Assembly: GCF_000332175.1 (NCBI RefSeq)
Contig: NZ_KB235914.1
Location: 503,966 to 567,965, forward strand
Source of the DNA: Pseudanabaena sp. PCC 6802
Lineage (GTDB): Bacteria > Cyanobacteriota > Cyanobacteriia > Pseudanabaenales > Pseudanabaenaceae
Direction: 5' to 3'
DNA: 64,000 nt
Shown here: piece after piece, positions 18,414-27,414 of the stretch
Layout: each line of letters begins with the position of its first letter
Position numbering within the stretch: position 1 is the first letter of the stretch
Made by a program: the position numbers and the translations under genes
The notes under the pieces: generated by a model
The model's database searches: none
The model's input: the letters and a program-made list of their open reading frames with translations, nothing else
Told to the model about the DNA's origin: nothing

Positions 18414-20159
18414 ATGAGTAATCCGTTTAAATTGCTGCTAATCGACAGCGATCCCGTATTTCGCATGGGATTGCAGGCCTGGTTGCAGCAATTTAGCGAT
18501 CTCGAAGCGATCGCCGAGGTGGAAACCGATACTGATGCGCTAGAGATGCTCGCAAAGCAGTCAGCATCAGATAAGATCGATTTGGCGATCCTGGATCTGG
18601 GTTTAGAGGGCAGTTTGGATCTGTGCCAGGCGATCGCCAAGCAATTTCCCCATCTCCCCATCCTCTTGCTGACCTCACCGCAGCCAGTGAAGCTCGTGTC
18701 TGCCGCCTTGCAAGCTGGTGTGGCAGGCTATTGTCTCAAGGGCACGCCAGCTACAGAGTTGGAGAATGCCATTCGCACCTGCGCTGGCGGCGGTAAATAT
18801 TTACAAGATATTCGATTGCGCGATCGCAGTTTGGCGGCAAGTACAGCGGATGCAGCAGACGAACTTGAAATCGTCAGCGTACTCGCGGTGCTGCGGCACA
18901 ACCTGCGGAAATCGGGACTGAGGCAGATCGATCGAACTTTACGGGGTGTCAAAATGCATCTAGCAGGCGCAGGAACATCCATCTGGGATGATATCGAGCG
19001 CATAGTATTAGAAGGCAGGCAGAGGGAACTGTTGGCAACGCGCTGGCTGGTCTCTCATTTACTCAAATCAACACTGAAAACATCACCGATCGCTAATTTT
19101 GACATTACATCTGACTCCACACCCAAGTCGAGCTATACTCAGGCTGTATTTAAATCTGCTGCATCCACCGAATCTACAGCTAGCGAAGCACAACTCGCGC
19201 GCGCCAGACTACTACAGGCGGAAATCTTCGATCGCGCGGCAGCAAAATTACAAGCTGGCTTATCTAACTTAACTGATGTCCTGTTGGAAATCGATATCCT
19301 CAGAGAAGAACAAAAACGGGAGCTATTACTGATTGTCCTGCGCCACTTGGAAGATGTGTTGGTGGAGTTGCGACTCTCGCAAGTCGAGCCGCAGCAACTA
19401 TTGGAACAGCAAGCAAAGATTCTCCACGATCTATGGCAAGCCAGTACGATTAGTTTCTTTGGTAAATACTACAGTGTCGATCGCGATCGCCAGTCGGTAG
19501 TGGATGTTTTACTCGCGGATGCCGCGATCGTGCAGGCGGAAATTCTAGCTGAGATTCCGCAAGCGAGCGAACTATTTTCCTATTTGATTTTCCAAACAGA
19601 TTTAGTCATTGATAATGCTACCTATGCGGCTGGCACCATAGAGGCAGCCATGAGAGCAGAAAGCCTATTGGATAATCTCGCAATTGAGATTGCCAATGCG
19701 GTCATGCAACCGCTTTTAAATCACTTTGCGGATGTGGAAGCCATCAAGCAAAAGTTCTACGACTATCGCCTGATTGCTACCCGCGAAATCGAACGATTCC
19801 GCAATAATCTATCTTGGAAATACCGCCTCAAGAAATATGTTCAAGTGCCGCAAGCAATCTTTGAGAGCCGCTACGATTTATTCGTCCTCGCTAGTCCCGG
19901 CATCAAAAAGCACGCAATCTACGCGCCGCGCCGACAAGAGCTAACTGAGTTAGGCGGAATTCAACTCGCCGTGACATTGGCATTGGAACTCCAGGATGCG
20001 ATCGCGCCGCGCTTGCGATCGGCAGTCGCTTTCGTTGGTAGCGGTATTGTCTACGTCCTCACCAATATCGTAGGGCGTGGCATCGGTCTGATTGGGCGCG
20101 GCATTTTGCAGGGTATTGGTAGTGCTTGGCAAGATAGTCGTCCCCGTAAAAAAAGCTGA
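18414..20159 (+). CDS. Response-regulator-like protein, REC + DUF3685 (Ycf55-like)
   Basis: 581 residues. Residues 5-125 are a receiver domain: LLLIDSDPVF holds the acidic pocket, LAILDLGLEG (about 58-67) the likely phospho-aspartate, LLLTSPQ the switch position and CLKG the conserved lysine. The remainder is the cyanobacterial DUF3685 region (related to red-algal Ycf55), predicted helical, with a hydrophobic end rich in glycine (FVGSGIVYVLTNIVGRGIG). No helix-turn-helix is seen, so it is not an ordinary transcription factor. It follows the antiporter gene by 5 bp. Function unknown. Confidence 0.82.
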   Translation: MSNPFKLLLIDSDPVFRMGLQAWLQQFSDLEAIAEVETDTDALEMLAKQSASDKIDLAILDLGLEGSLDLCQAIAKQFPHLPILLLTSPQPVKLVSAALQAGVAGYCLKGTPATELENAIRTCAGGGKYLQDIRLRDRSLAASTADAADELEIVSVLAVLRHNLRKSGLRQIDRTLRGVKMHLAGAGTSIWDDIERIVLEGRQRELLATRWLVSHLLKSTLKTSPIANFDITSDSTPKSSYTQAVFKSAASTESTASEAQLARARLLQAEIFDRAAAKLQAGLSNLTDVLLEIDILREEQKRELLLIVLRHLEDVLVELRLSQVEPQQLLEQQAKILHDLWQASTISFFGKYYSVDRDRQSVVDVLLADAAIVQAEILAEIPQASELFSYLIFQTDLVIDNATYAAGTIEAAMRAESLLDNLAIEIANAVMQPLLNHFADVEAIKQKFYDYRLIATREIERFRNNLSWKYRLKKYVQVPQAIFESRYDLFVLASPGIKKHAIYAPRRQELTELGGIQLAVTLALELQDAIAPRLRSAVAFVGSGIVYVLTNIVGRGIGLIGRGILQGIGSAWQDSRPRKKS

Positions 20160-20192
20160 CCGTGCTACTAGACTTCTGCTAGCAGTCAGGCT

Positions 20193-20462
20193 CTATTTGC
20201 AATCTTTTGTTGTGTAACTAGCAATATATTGATGAACCATGTTGGCAATCAACAGCGAGATTGAAGTCTCTGTTTGCTGTGCCAAGTCTTGCAAATATCG
20301 CATATCATCTACAGGTAATTCGACTTTAATCTCCTCTAATACCTGCGATCTGGCATACTTATTGTAGCGCTGAATCTCCTGTGCTAAATTTGGTACAGAC
20401 TGCCATTCATCATTTTCTACAGACTCCAAAAGCGCTTTTTCTTCCGCATCTAAAAATGTCAT
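20193..20462 (-). CDS. Likely antitoxin partner of the BrnT-like toxin
   Basis: 89 residues. The C-terminal half, EEIKVELPVDDMRYLQDLAQQTETSISLLIANMVHQYIAS, looks like a ribbon-helix-helix DNA-binding module (short strand then two helices). The gene starts 4 bp after the toxin stop codon. In the BrnTA family the antitoxin follows the toxin and represses the operon; position and fold agree. It differs from the classical BrnA sequence, so the name is not given. Confidence 0.68.
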   Translation of the reverse strand: MTFLDAEEKALLESVENDEWQSVPNLAQEIQRYNKYARSQVLEEIKVELPVDDMRYLQDLAQQTETSISLLIANMVHQYIASYTTKDCK

Positions 20463-20466
20463 TATG

Positions 20467-20751
20467 TTAGTCTCCTAAATACTTTTTCTTTAGCTTGCGA
20501 CTGGGAATTATTGTTTTGAGAAAAATCTCCTCAGTGCTTTCCACAAACGGTACTAGATAAACGTATTGGTTAACTTCAATGATAAAGATCCGTTGCGATG
20601 GATACCTTTCTTGGTTGGGATGTTCTATCACATCTAGTACTTTGCCTTCAGCGATCGCCAACACTGCTACCTCAAAGCTAATCCCTCGCTCTGCCTGTAG
20701 TTGGTTGTTTTTCTCAGTATTCCAGCGAAATGGTTTTATGCCGTAAGACAT
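20467..20751 (-). CDS. BrnT-family ribonuclease toxin
   Basis: 94 residues. FRWNTEKNNQLQAERGISFEVAVLAI near the N-terminus matches the BrnT pattern (F-W-x-x-x-K-N at the start, then G-I-S-F-E-x-A), and the end TIIPSRKLKKKYL matches the C-terminal basic segment. BrnT toxins are RelE-fold RNases that block translation when the antitoxin is lost. The start codon lies inside the 3' end of the upstream small gene (16-bp overlap), so translation is coupled. Confidence 0.78.
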   Translation of the reverse strand: MSYGIKPFRWNTEKNNQLQAERGISFEVAVLAIAEGKVLDVIEHPNQERYPSQRIFIIEVNQYVYLVPFVESTEEIFLKTIIPSRKLKKKYLGD

Positions 20752-20963
20752 TCCCTATTTTCTTCATCCACAATCGAACTGACAATGTTACCCAAGGTTT
20801 TGCCCTTACCTGCAATTGCAACAGGAGGGAATCGGCGTTTTACAATAGGTAATGCTGTCTCTTCTAAAACTGTCAGGATCGCAAGAGCTGAGAGGACTGG
20901 AGGTGGTCCTTCCGACCATTTGACTCGTCCGTTTTCGCAAACTGCCTCGTAGCTTTTCAGCAT
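20736..20963 (-). CDS. Small cyanobacterial protein, antitoxin-like, first gene of the BrnT unit
   Basis: 75 residues, MLKSYEAVCENGRVKWSEG at the start and GKGKTLGNIVSSIVDEEN at the end. Small proteins of this pattern (K-x-Y-E-A-x-x-E-N-G-x-x-x-W ... GKGKTLGDIV) are widespread in cyanobacteria, often in front of short toxin genes. I do not know a proven function. Its 3' end overlaps the toxin start by 16 bp, giving a three-gene unit of this protein, toxin and ribbon-helix-helix protein. Confidence 0.65.
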   Translation of the reverse strand: MLKSYEAVCENGRVKWSEGPPPVLSALAILTVLEETALPIVKRRFPPVAIAGKGKTLGNIVSSIVDEENRECLTA

Positions 20964-21212
20964 AACGTTGTCCTAAAACTATAACTGTAAGTTATGTTAA
21001 TACAATCTTAACTGAAACTGCTGAAAGCAAAGGTATTGGTAGCGTTAAAACCATCGATCCAGTATGTTCAATCCGCTACTAAGAACCTGCCAAAGCCCAA
21101 TAAAGGCAAGTACCTGCGTGATAAACTGCACCCAATTTGTAGAGGGAGACGTTTGCTGAGGGGGGCGATCGGGATTTCGCTTCATAATCTTGCCTAAAAA
21201 CCATCAAGTAAG

Positions 21213-21316
21213 TAATACCAAATCCCGATCTGTTAATCCCTTTTCTCGCAGTCTGTGCAGGCAGACTTTGTTTGTATAGCTGAGACTTCCAGTCGCCAGG
21301 CAATATAGGGATAATT
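21213..21316. repeat. Dispersed repeat, family E copy 2 (inverted)
   Basis: Reverse-complement match to 16774-16877 over about 104 bp, differing at scattered positions. It contains AGTCTGTGCAGGCAGACT. Confidence 0.8.
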
Positions 21317-21335
21317 CGTGCGAATTTGGCGCAAG

Positions 21336-21352
21336 GTGGGCATTGCCCACCT
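21336..21352. repeat. GTGGGCATTGCCCAC palindrome, copy 1
   Basis: GGTGGGCATTGCCCACC located 37 bp after the cynS stop codon. The same palindrome, with similar flanks (AAGG left, TACCTATG right in two copies), follows hemB and the ATP-grasp gene. Possibly a transcription-end or mRNA-stabilising element. Confidence 0.6.
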
Positions 21353-21388
21353 TACCTATGTTATCTCTGCGTAAGTCCTGAAATCTAT

Positions 21389-21838
21389 CTACCACTTCTT
21401 GTAGGGTAGGAACTTCCCATTCATAACTACTTTGACGCGATCGCCCTTTGGATCTTCCACCTTCTCAATATCGAGCGTGAAATCGATCGCGCTCATAATC
21501 CCATCACCAAATTTCTCCTGGATGACATCTTTCATTGGCATCCCATATACCTGCATAATTTCGTAAAAGCGGTAAACGAGCGGATCGGTTGGTACGACTG
21601 GTCCTAAACCTTTGACCGGGTAGGCCGTCAGTTCCGAGCTAAGATCCAAACTCAAGCCCAGAGCCTGGAGAATCTTGGTTGCTTCCTCCGCAGATGCCGT
21701 TGCCTGTCGATAGAAAATTGAGGCAATGCAGATTTCATCGAGTCCGACGATCGCTTCGAGATCGGCGAAGCTGAGACCTTTGCTCTTCTTGGCAGCTAAT
21801 AACTTTTCGGTAATTGCAGGTACTTCAACGTTTGACAT
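21389..21838 (-). CDS. cynS: Cyanate hydratase (cyanase)
   Basis: 149 residues, close to the 156 of the E. coli enzyme. It catalyses cyanate + bicarbonate to ammonia and CO2 in the cytoplasm. The N-terminal half is a helix-turn-helix-like bundle. The C-terminal catalytic part has [21 protein letters not shown], with catalytic R90 and E93, and [10 protein letters not shown] with S116; the spacing R+3 E and R+26 S equals that of the known active site (R96, E99, S122). It is the last gene of the cyn operon, 24 bp after cynD. Confidence 0.96.
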   Translation of the reverse strand: MSNVEVPAITEKLLAAKKSKGLSFADLEAIVGLDEICIASIFYRQATASAEEATKILQALGLSLDLSSELTAYPVKGLGPVVPTDPLVYRFYEIMQVYGMPMKDVIQEKFGDGIMSAIDFTLDIEKVEDPKGDRVKVVMNGKFLPYKKW

Positions 21839-21862
21839 AATCGTTCCTCTTTTTAGTTACTA

Positions 21863-22741
21863 TTATTCACCAACAGATAGAGTGCGAGATTCCTCGATCG
21901 CTCTAGTTTCGCGCATCAGATGCTGTTCCATTTCTACTTTGAGAGCGTGGTAGGCAGGATACTGGTCTAGCTCCTCGCGCTTGCGCGGGCGCGGAAATGG
22001 CACGTCCAAAACCTGAGCGATCTTGGCAGAAGGCCCCCGCGTCATCATCACAATTTTGTCAGATAGCAATAATGCCTCCTCGATACTGTGCGTAATTAGA
22101 ACCACGGTTTTCTGCTTTTGCTCCCAAATACGGGCGATTTCATCCTGCAAGAAGCCTCGCGTCAGCGCGTCGAGCGCTCCAAACGGTTCGTCCATCAACA
22201 GGATACTGGGATTGATCGCCAATGCCCTGGCAATGCCCACCCGCTGTTTCATGCCGCCGGATAATTCGTGGGGATGTTTCTTCTCCGCACCTTGCAGGTT
22301 AACAAGCCCCAGATATTCGTACACGATCGCTTCTCGCTCGAAGTGTGACATTTGAGGGTAGACTGTAGCGATCGCGAAGTCGATATTCTCAGCCACTGTC
22401 ATCCAGGGCATGAGGGCATAGCTCTGGAAAACTACACCGCGATCGGGGCCAGGTTTGGTAACCAATCTACCATCGAGCAAAATCGACCCCGTTGTTGGTT
22501 TTGACAATCCGGCAATAATATTCAACAAGGTGGATTTGCCACAACCAGAAGTGCCGATAATCGAAACAAAGGTATTTACCTCTATTTCCAAATTGATATC
22601 GGTGATGGCTATGTAGTCCGGAGTAGCGCGCTTAAAGGCTTTATCCATTAGGGTTTGTCTGCCCCGAAAAACTTTGGAGACACCTTGGATCGCAAGATGC
22701 GCCATTGCTCCTATTGCTTTCGATCTGGAATTGCTGTTCAT
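21863..22741 (-). CDS. cynD: Cyanate (nitrate-type) ABC transporter ATPase
   Basis: 292 residues. ABC ATPase with Walker [16 protein letters not shown]-loop FQSYALMPW, signature [15 protein letters not shown], Walker [13 protein letters not shown] and a switch histidine in [11 protein letters not shown]. It is of the NrtD/CmpD/SsuB/TauB group. The ATG at 22741 overlaps the permease stop codon (TAATG), which decides the start; the frame stays open upstream to 22867 but that part is the permease gene in another frame. With the permease and the lipoprotein it forms the importer that feeds cyanase. Confidence 0.9.
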   Translation of the reverse strand: MNSNSRSKAIGAMAHLAIQGVSKVFRGRQTLMDKAFKRATPDYIAITDINLEIEVNTFVSIIGTSGCGKSTLLNIIAGLSKPTTGSILLDGRLVTKPGPDRGVVFQSYALMPWMTVAENIDFAIATVYPQMSHFEREAIVYEYLGLVNLQGAEKKHPHELSGGMKQRVGIARALAINPSILLMDEPFGALDALTRGFLQDEIARIWEQKQKTVVLITHSIEEALLLSDKIVMMTRGPSAKIAQVLDVPFPRPRKREELDQYPAYHALKVEMEQHLMRETRAIEESRTLSVGE

Positions 22742-23562
22742 TACGATGTCCTCTGTCCAAAAGACACCCAACTTTGCAAAAGGCCGAACAGTCGATCCAG
22801 GATCAATCCCACAATCCCAATCGTCAAAATGGCGGTAATGATACTGGTGATTTTCAAATTGTTCCACTCATTCCAAATAAAATAACCAACCCCTCCACTC
22901 AGCAAGATTTCCGCCGCTACAATCACAAGCCAGGCAATGCCAAAACTAATGCGCAACCCAGCAATAATACTGGGAGCGGCGGCAGGTAAAATCACTTTGC
23001 GGATCGTACGCCAGCGCGAAGCACCTAGCGTGCGGGCAACGTTGAGGTAGGCCGGATCGACATTGCTCACGCCAAACTTGGTATTTGCCAAAGTCGGCCA
23101 GATGCTGGTAATGGCAATTACAAACAGAGCGGTACGCTCTGAGTCTTTAATCAGTGCCAGCCCCAACGGCAGCCACGCCAGCGGCGAGACAGGACGGAGA
23201 ATCTGGATGAAAGGATCGACTGCTCTAGATACAATGGGAGACAAGCCCACAAGTATGCCTAAAGGCACGGCGATCGCCGAACCAATCAGAAAACCCACTA
23301 CCACTCGTTGCAGGCTGGTGAGCAAGAGCCATCCCAAACCCTTATCGTTGGGGCCATTATCGAAGAATGGATTCGTGAACCAAAACCAGGCATCTTTAAG
23401 TGTCTGACTTGCCGACGGCATGATGGGCAGAAATATCTTATTATTTACGCCCATTTCCCAAAACAGTAGGATAACTGCCAATATGGCTAAAAACAGTAAA
23501 AAGGCTTTTTGGTTAATGCCAAGTCGAAAGGATGGCGAGTGAGTAGATATACTCATTATCAT
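22741..23562 (-). CDS. cynB: Cyanate (nitrate-type) ABC transporter permease
   Basis: 273 residues with about six transmembrane helices. The EAA loop that contacts the ATPase is seen as [21 protein letters not shown], and the N-terminal part has [20 protein letters not shown], typical of the NrtB/SsuC/TauC permeases. The start at 23562 overlaps the end of the binding-protein gene by ATGA. An internal ATG at 23556 is possible. It lies between cynA and cynD, and the overlaps on both sides show translational coupling. Confidence 0.9.
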   Translation of the reverse strand: MIMSISTHSPSFRLGINQKAFLLFLAILAVILLFWEMGVNNKIFLPIMPSASQTLKDAWFWFTNPFFDNGPNDKGLGWLLLTSLQRVVVGFLIGSAIAVPLGILVGLSPIVSRAVDPFIQILRPVSPLAWLPLGLALIKDSERTALFVIAITSIWPTLANTKFGVSNVDPAYLNVARTLGASRWRTIRKVILPAAAPSIIAGLRISFGIAWLVIVAAEILLSGGVGYFIWNEWNNLKITSIITAILTIGIVGLILDRLFGLLQSWVSFGQRTS

Positions 23563-25154
23563 ACCTTGTACTTCTTAATCTGCTCGTCTACATACACGGC
23601 AGGATTCTTAGGATCGAAGGAGTCGTACTTCAGTTTCTCCAAGCGTTCTGCTTCAGTGGGTGGAGTTTGTCCCAAGTCCTTTTGCAGATTTGCTGCTACT
23701 TCCGTCAGGAAAATATCTTTAGCAATCTTGTCATAATCTGCCTTGTCCTTGGGCATCAAATCCCAGCGCACGAGTTGAGCGGAGATCCACTTAGCAAAGC
23801 TCTTCCAGGGATAAGGATCGAAACCAATGCGATCGGGGACATCTAACGTGTTACCCAATCCATCTTCAAACTTGCCAGTTAGAACTGCTTCAACCACGGG
23901 TAAAGGTTGATTGAGATACTTGCGTTCGATCAGAGCCGCAGCAACTTTAGAACGGTTAGCGGGGTCGTTGGCATAACTGCAAGCATCAATAATTGCTTTA
24001 TTGACAGCTTTGAAGGAGTTGGGATTGGCATCGATCCATGACTGGCTGGCAGCAAACGCGCAACAGGGGTGTCCGTTCCAGAGATCCTTGCTGAGGATAT
24101 GGATAAAACCGATCTTCTCAAACACGGCGCGTTGGTTGAAAGGATCGGGCATTAGCATGGCATCGATTTCACCGGCTGTCATCTTCGCTACACTATCGGG
24201 CGGTGGTACGGGGAAAATTTGTACGTCTTTATCGGGGTCGAGTCCGCCAGTTGCTAAATAGTAGCGAATCAATAGGTTGTGCATGGAGAAGGGAAACGGC
24301 ACGCCAATCTTGAAGCCTTTAAAGTCCTTTGCTTCTTTGACTTTGTCTTTGTGCTTAAGGGCGACTGTAATTGCCTGACCGTTAATATTCTCAATACTGG
24401 CGAGCTTAATCGGAAAAGCCGCAGAACCTAAACCCAGCGTAATCGCGATCGGCATGGGAGAAAGCATGTGATAGGCATCGAGTTCGCCCGCGATCGCCGA
24501 GTCCCTAACCGCTGCCCAGTTGGGCATTTTCTTCACCGTCACTTTCAGACCGTGCTTGGCATAGAAGCCCAGCGGATCGGACATCACGATCGGCGTGGCA
24601 CAGGTGATGGGGATGAAACCAATCGTTAAGTTAGTTTTCTCTAGCTTGCCTGGTGCCGCAGCTTCAGGCGAGGCTGTCGGAGTCGTCGGCTGAGTGTTAT
24701 TACAACTGGCAATACTAATCAGCGCCCCTGCTACTACTACCCGTTTGAGAAACTCGCGACGACTAAAGTCACCCGTACGAATTGTGTTGCTGAAGAACTC
24801 TGTAGCGTGTACGCCGAAGGCGGCTGCCATAGCCTGGTCTAAGCCACCCGCTTCCCTAAGCAAATCTCGACAGAACTGTTCTCGAACTGGATCGCCGCCA
24901 CCAATTTGTTGCAACAGTAGCGCTTCGCGCAACTCAACTTGGGTGAGGGTATTGGCCAGATCCAGTACTTGCGGGCTGTACGTCCCCATCTTAACGAGAT
25001 CGTCGATCAGGTCTGGCGGGTTTTGGGGCATACTCGACCAAAATTCCCAGTGGTCTTGGGGTAAATGATTTCCACCACAAGGACACCGAGCAATATTGGA
25101 CAAATCGGACAAAGGCGATAATGAACTACCTTTAGTTTTGAGCGTAAAAGTCAT
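23559..25154 (-). CDS. cynA: Cyanate (nitrate-type) ABC transporter binding lipoprotein with N-terminal extension
   Basis: 531 residues, about 130 longer than a plain NrtA-type protein. Residues 1-130 are an extra domain containing IARCPCGGNH (C24, C26, H30). Residues 131-151 are an internal Tat-type signal, SRREFLKRVVVAGALISIASC, ending in a lipobox-like cysteine at 151. The binding domain starts at LTIGFIPITCATPIVMSDPLG (about 176) and runs to the end, with NINGQAITV and GHPCCAFAAS as in the CmpA/NrtA/CynA group. The internal Tat motif is odd: a signal normally stands at the N-terminus, so either the extension is kept cytoplasmic and cleaved off, or an internal start is used. First gene of the cyn operon. 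Confidence 0.85.
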   Translation of the reverse strand: MTFTLKTKGSSLSPLSDLSNIARCPCGGNHLPQDHWEFWSSMPQNPPDLIDDLVKMGTYSPQVLDLANTLTQVELREALLLQQIGGGDPVREQFCRDLLREAGGLDQAMAAAFGVHATEFFSNTIRTGDFSRREFLKRVVVAGALISIASCNNTQPTTPTASPEAAAPGKLEKTNLTIGFIPITCATPIVMSDPLGFYAKHGLKVTVKKMPNWAAVRDSAIAGELDAYHMLSPMPIAITLGLGSAAFPIKLASIENINGQAITVALKHKDKVKEAKDFKGFKIGVPFPFSMHNLLIRYYLATGGLDPDKDVQIFPVPPPDSVAKMTAGEIDAMLMPDPFNQRAVFEKIGFIHILSKDLWNGHPCCAFAASQSWIDANPNSFKAVNKAIIDACSYANDPANRSKVAAALIERKYLNQPLPVVEAVLTGKFEDGLGNTLDVPDRIGFDPYPWKSFAKWISAQLVRWDLMPKDKADYDKIAKDIFLTEVAANLQKDLGQTPPTEAERLEKLKYDSFDPKNPAVYVDEQIKKYKV

Positions 25155-25300
25155 AAGCCTGGGATCGCTAGAATTAGCATCTTAAATTGTAGTGCGTTTT
25201 GCAAAAAAAGCGAGATTTTAAGGCATTTAAGATTTTTATACTTGAAAAAACGCAGAAAACATGGGCGTTAAGCTCAAGCAGTCAAAAAACTAAGTCATAG

Positions 25301-25314
25301 GTAATGACTGCTAC
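25301..25314 (-). promoter_or_regulatory. Candidate NtcA binding site upstream of the cyn operon
   Basis: GTAATGACTGCTAC on the plus strand (GTAGCAGTCATTAC on minus) fits the NtcA consensus GTA-N8-TAC exactly. It lies 147 bp upstream of the cynA start. NtcA is the global nitrogen regulator of cyanobacteria and controls cyanate use in related strains. I cannot place a -10 box about 22 bp downstream with confidence. Confidence 0.55.
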
Positions 25315-25373
25315 ATAGGAAGTAGGAACGTTATGCATAGCGATCGCTCGTAGACAAGATCCCCCAACTACAC

Positions 25374-25499
25374 CTATTTATCCATCAGCCATTTCTCCAA
25401 ATCTGCAATCCCAGAAAAATCCAATAATGCTTCGCCAAGAGATTCTAAATCTTCCAAAGATAGGTCTTCAATGCGATCGCGCTTTACTTGCCCTATTTC
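25374..25499 (-). pseudogene. C-terminal remnant of a DUF4351-type protein
   Basis: The frame gives 41 residues ending at the TAG at 25374, with LSLEDLESLGEALLDFSG and IADLEKWLMDK. This resembles the C-terminal DUF4351 tail found on Rpn-type nucleases and related proteins of cyanobacteria. There is no start codon and a stop (TGA at 25502) lies just upstream, so it is a leftover fragment. It abuts the 3' end of the DUF2779 gene. Confidence 0.6.
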
Positions 25500-27376
25500 T
25501 CACTAGCAACCAGATAGCACCAGTGCGTCCAGACAATTACCATCGCCATCGTATCCAAGCAGCAATACTGTCGGAGCAATTCCCGCCACTTTTCTCTGGC
25601 TTCAGGGCGATCGCGATGTTTGCCATGTAAAATCTCTTGATAAGCAAGCATAGCTCCAGTTCCTTCATTAATTACAGCGATTTCTCCCAGGATATCTACT
25701 TCTGGCAGAGCAGCATAGGGATTCAGGATCTTGCCATCTATTTGCTTGAGATATGCACTCAACCAGGGTAACTGATGCAAATAGGAGTTGGTTGCCCAGA
25801 TTGCAGGTAAAACGGTCTTGAGCGAAGTTTTACCTTTCATGAGAGGATGGAAATAATGCTGGAGCGTAAGGGCATTCATATCGACTAAACGCGACATGCC
25901 ATGACTATGAGTTTTGACAGTTTTACCCAACCATGTCTCCAGTTCTGGATCGCGATGACCGTATGCTGACACCTGCTTGTGGATATCTCGCAAGACACTA
26001 TTTTCGTGAGTAGCCCAGGTGAAGATGGTGCCGCGATCGCCAATCTGCTCCATCAGGGCACGCGCAAACTTAAAATTTGGGAAAGAGTTATTTAAATCGA
26101 GCCAGTCGGAATGGATGGGAGGATCGCCAGGTCTATTAATCGTATGACAGCTCCATTGAAATGCGATTTGCTCGAAGGGTTGCATTCCAGCATGATAGGG
26201 AACCGTCATGCGTGCGGTTTCAAAATCGATAAAATGAAGCGGATATTGGAATTTGGTCAGGAGCTTGGGTAGTTGTTTGGAAATCCATTCCGTATTTTTG
26301 CGGGTATATTCAAGTTGTACTAATTGCCTCAAGCTATAGGTAATATCGTTTAAGTGCTCGGAGGGGACATCATATATGCTGACCTTACCCTGTTGAATTA
26401 GCTCGTTGACAACTGCACCGTCGGAACCGCCAATGCGACCCATATGGTAGAGATCGAGAATGTGTGGCTCGACATCGGCGAGTTCCCGCCAGCATTCTTT
26501 AAAGCCATCTCTAGAGTCGAGAGAATTTCCCCTAAATTCGCAATTCTTGCAGGATTTGCTAATTGGCACCTCAATTTTGGTAATCCCGTTCTTCAAGCTT
26601 TCTACCAGTGGTTTTGCCGCCGCGATCGTAGCAGGCATCACCTCTAGAACTTCATCTTTAATACTGACTTTGGATAAAATATGATGTTCTCTTAGCTGTT
26701 GCAGATCGCCAGAAAATGTTACTTCCACGCGATCGAACTTAGAGAAAGAATTACGCGATCGAACGTGTTGAATTTGGAAATCAAAGGCTAGCCCCTCGAT
26801 CGCCGCTATCTTTGACTTATCCGGCATAATCAGATAGGGATGTATTTCCGGCTGCAGTCCCATTTCCTCTTCCAGGAATTCTTGCAGCACATAGGTCTGG
26901 TAGCTGACATCCGCGATCGCCGATCGCCATGCGCTAGATACTCGACCGTCTTTTTTACTGCGAAATAGATTAATTCCTCTAGAGTTAATTAATTCTGCGT
27001 TCTCGCGACTGTCAAATGCTTTAGATCTCACCTCGATCTGTTCAAAGCGATCGCCCTGTTTAATTAAAATATCAATCCGTATCAGCTTGTGACCGGCATA
27101 AATAGCTGCGTCGAATAGAATGACATTTTTCTGCTGTAATGCCTTCTGCGTGAGGGCAATACATGCTTCAATACCCTGCTCGGAAGCAATCGCTATCCCA
27201 TCTGAGTGCAGTAACCGCGCCATCTGGTGAATGATAAATTCTCCATCAGATAACATCCTGGCGTAGTTGCTGTAACTGCCAACCGTGGGATAGCCTAATT
27301 TCTTGTAGTACAACTTGGTCGGACAAGTCTGGGCAACTTTAAAATCGGATTTGGAGAGGTAGATCGGAGTGGACAT
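25493..27376 (-). CDS. DUF2779 protein: Cas4-like nuclease plus DEDD exonuclease-like domain
   Basis: 627 residues from the ATG at 27376 (MSTPIYLSKSDFK); the frame continues into radC upstream but the family starts here. N-terminal part: KVAQTCPTKLYYKKLG, then IDILIKQGDRFEQIEVRSKAF (about 100-120), a PD-(D/E)xK-like core, and later CKNCEFRG ... ECW (about 277-297), a cysteine cluster as in Cas4/RecB nucleases. C-terminal part (DUF2779): FIDFETA (about 377) with the D-x-E of DEDD exonucleases, VDMNAL, and CCLDTMAM near the end as a third acidic site. So two nuclease folds are joined. Function is not established; nucleic-acid repair or defence is likely. It follows radC by 38 bp. Confidence 0.72.
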   Translation of the reverse strand: MSTPIYLSKSDFKVAQTCPTKLYYKKLGYPTVGSYSNYARMLSDGEFIIHQMARLLHSDGIAIASEQGIEACIALTQKALQQKNVILFDAAIYAGHKLIRIDILIKQGDRFEQIEVRSKAFDSRENAELINSRGINLFRSKKDGRVSSAWRSAIADVSYQTYVLQEFLEEEMGLQPEIHPYLIMPDKSKIAAIEGLAFDFQIQHVRSRNSFSKFDRVEVTFSGDLQQLREHHILSKVSIKDEVLEVMPATIAAAKPLVESLKNGITKIEVPISKSCKNCEFRGNSLDSRDGFKECWRELADVEPHILDLYHMGRIGGSDGAVVNELIQQGKVSIYDVPSEHLNDITYSLRQLVQLEYTRKNTEWISKQLPKLLTKFQYPLHFIDFETARMTVPYHAGMQPFEQIAFQWSCHTINRPGDPPIHSDWLDLNNSFPNFKFARALMEQIGDRGTIFTWATHENSVLRDIHKQVSAYGHRDPELETWLGKTVKTHSHGMSRLVDMNALTLQHYFHPLMKGKTSLKTVLPAIWATNSYLHQLPWLSAYLKQIDGKILNPYAALPEVDILGEIAVINEGTGAMLAYQEILHGKHRDRPEAREKWRELLRQYCCLDTMAMVIVWTHWCYLVASEK

Positions 27377-27414
27377 GTAAGCTGATGGCCCAGTTTTAGT
27401 AATAGCGATCGCGG

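Larger units (their letters stand above)
20964..21388. other. Intergenic region, 425 bp, with repeats
   Basis: Holds an inverted copy of repeat E (21213-21316) and a GGTGGGCATTGCCCACC palindrome (21336-21352). The 200 bp beside the toxin unit are AT-rich and should contain its promoter. No gene is seen. Confidence 0.6.
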
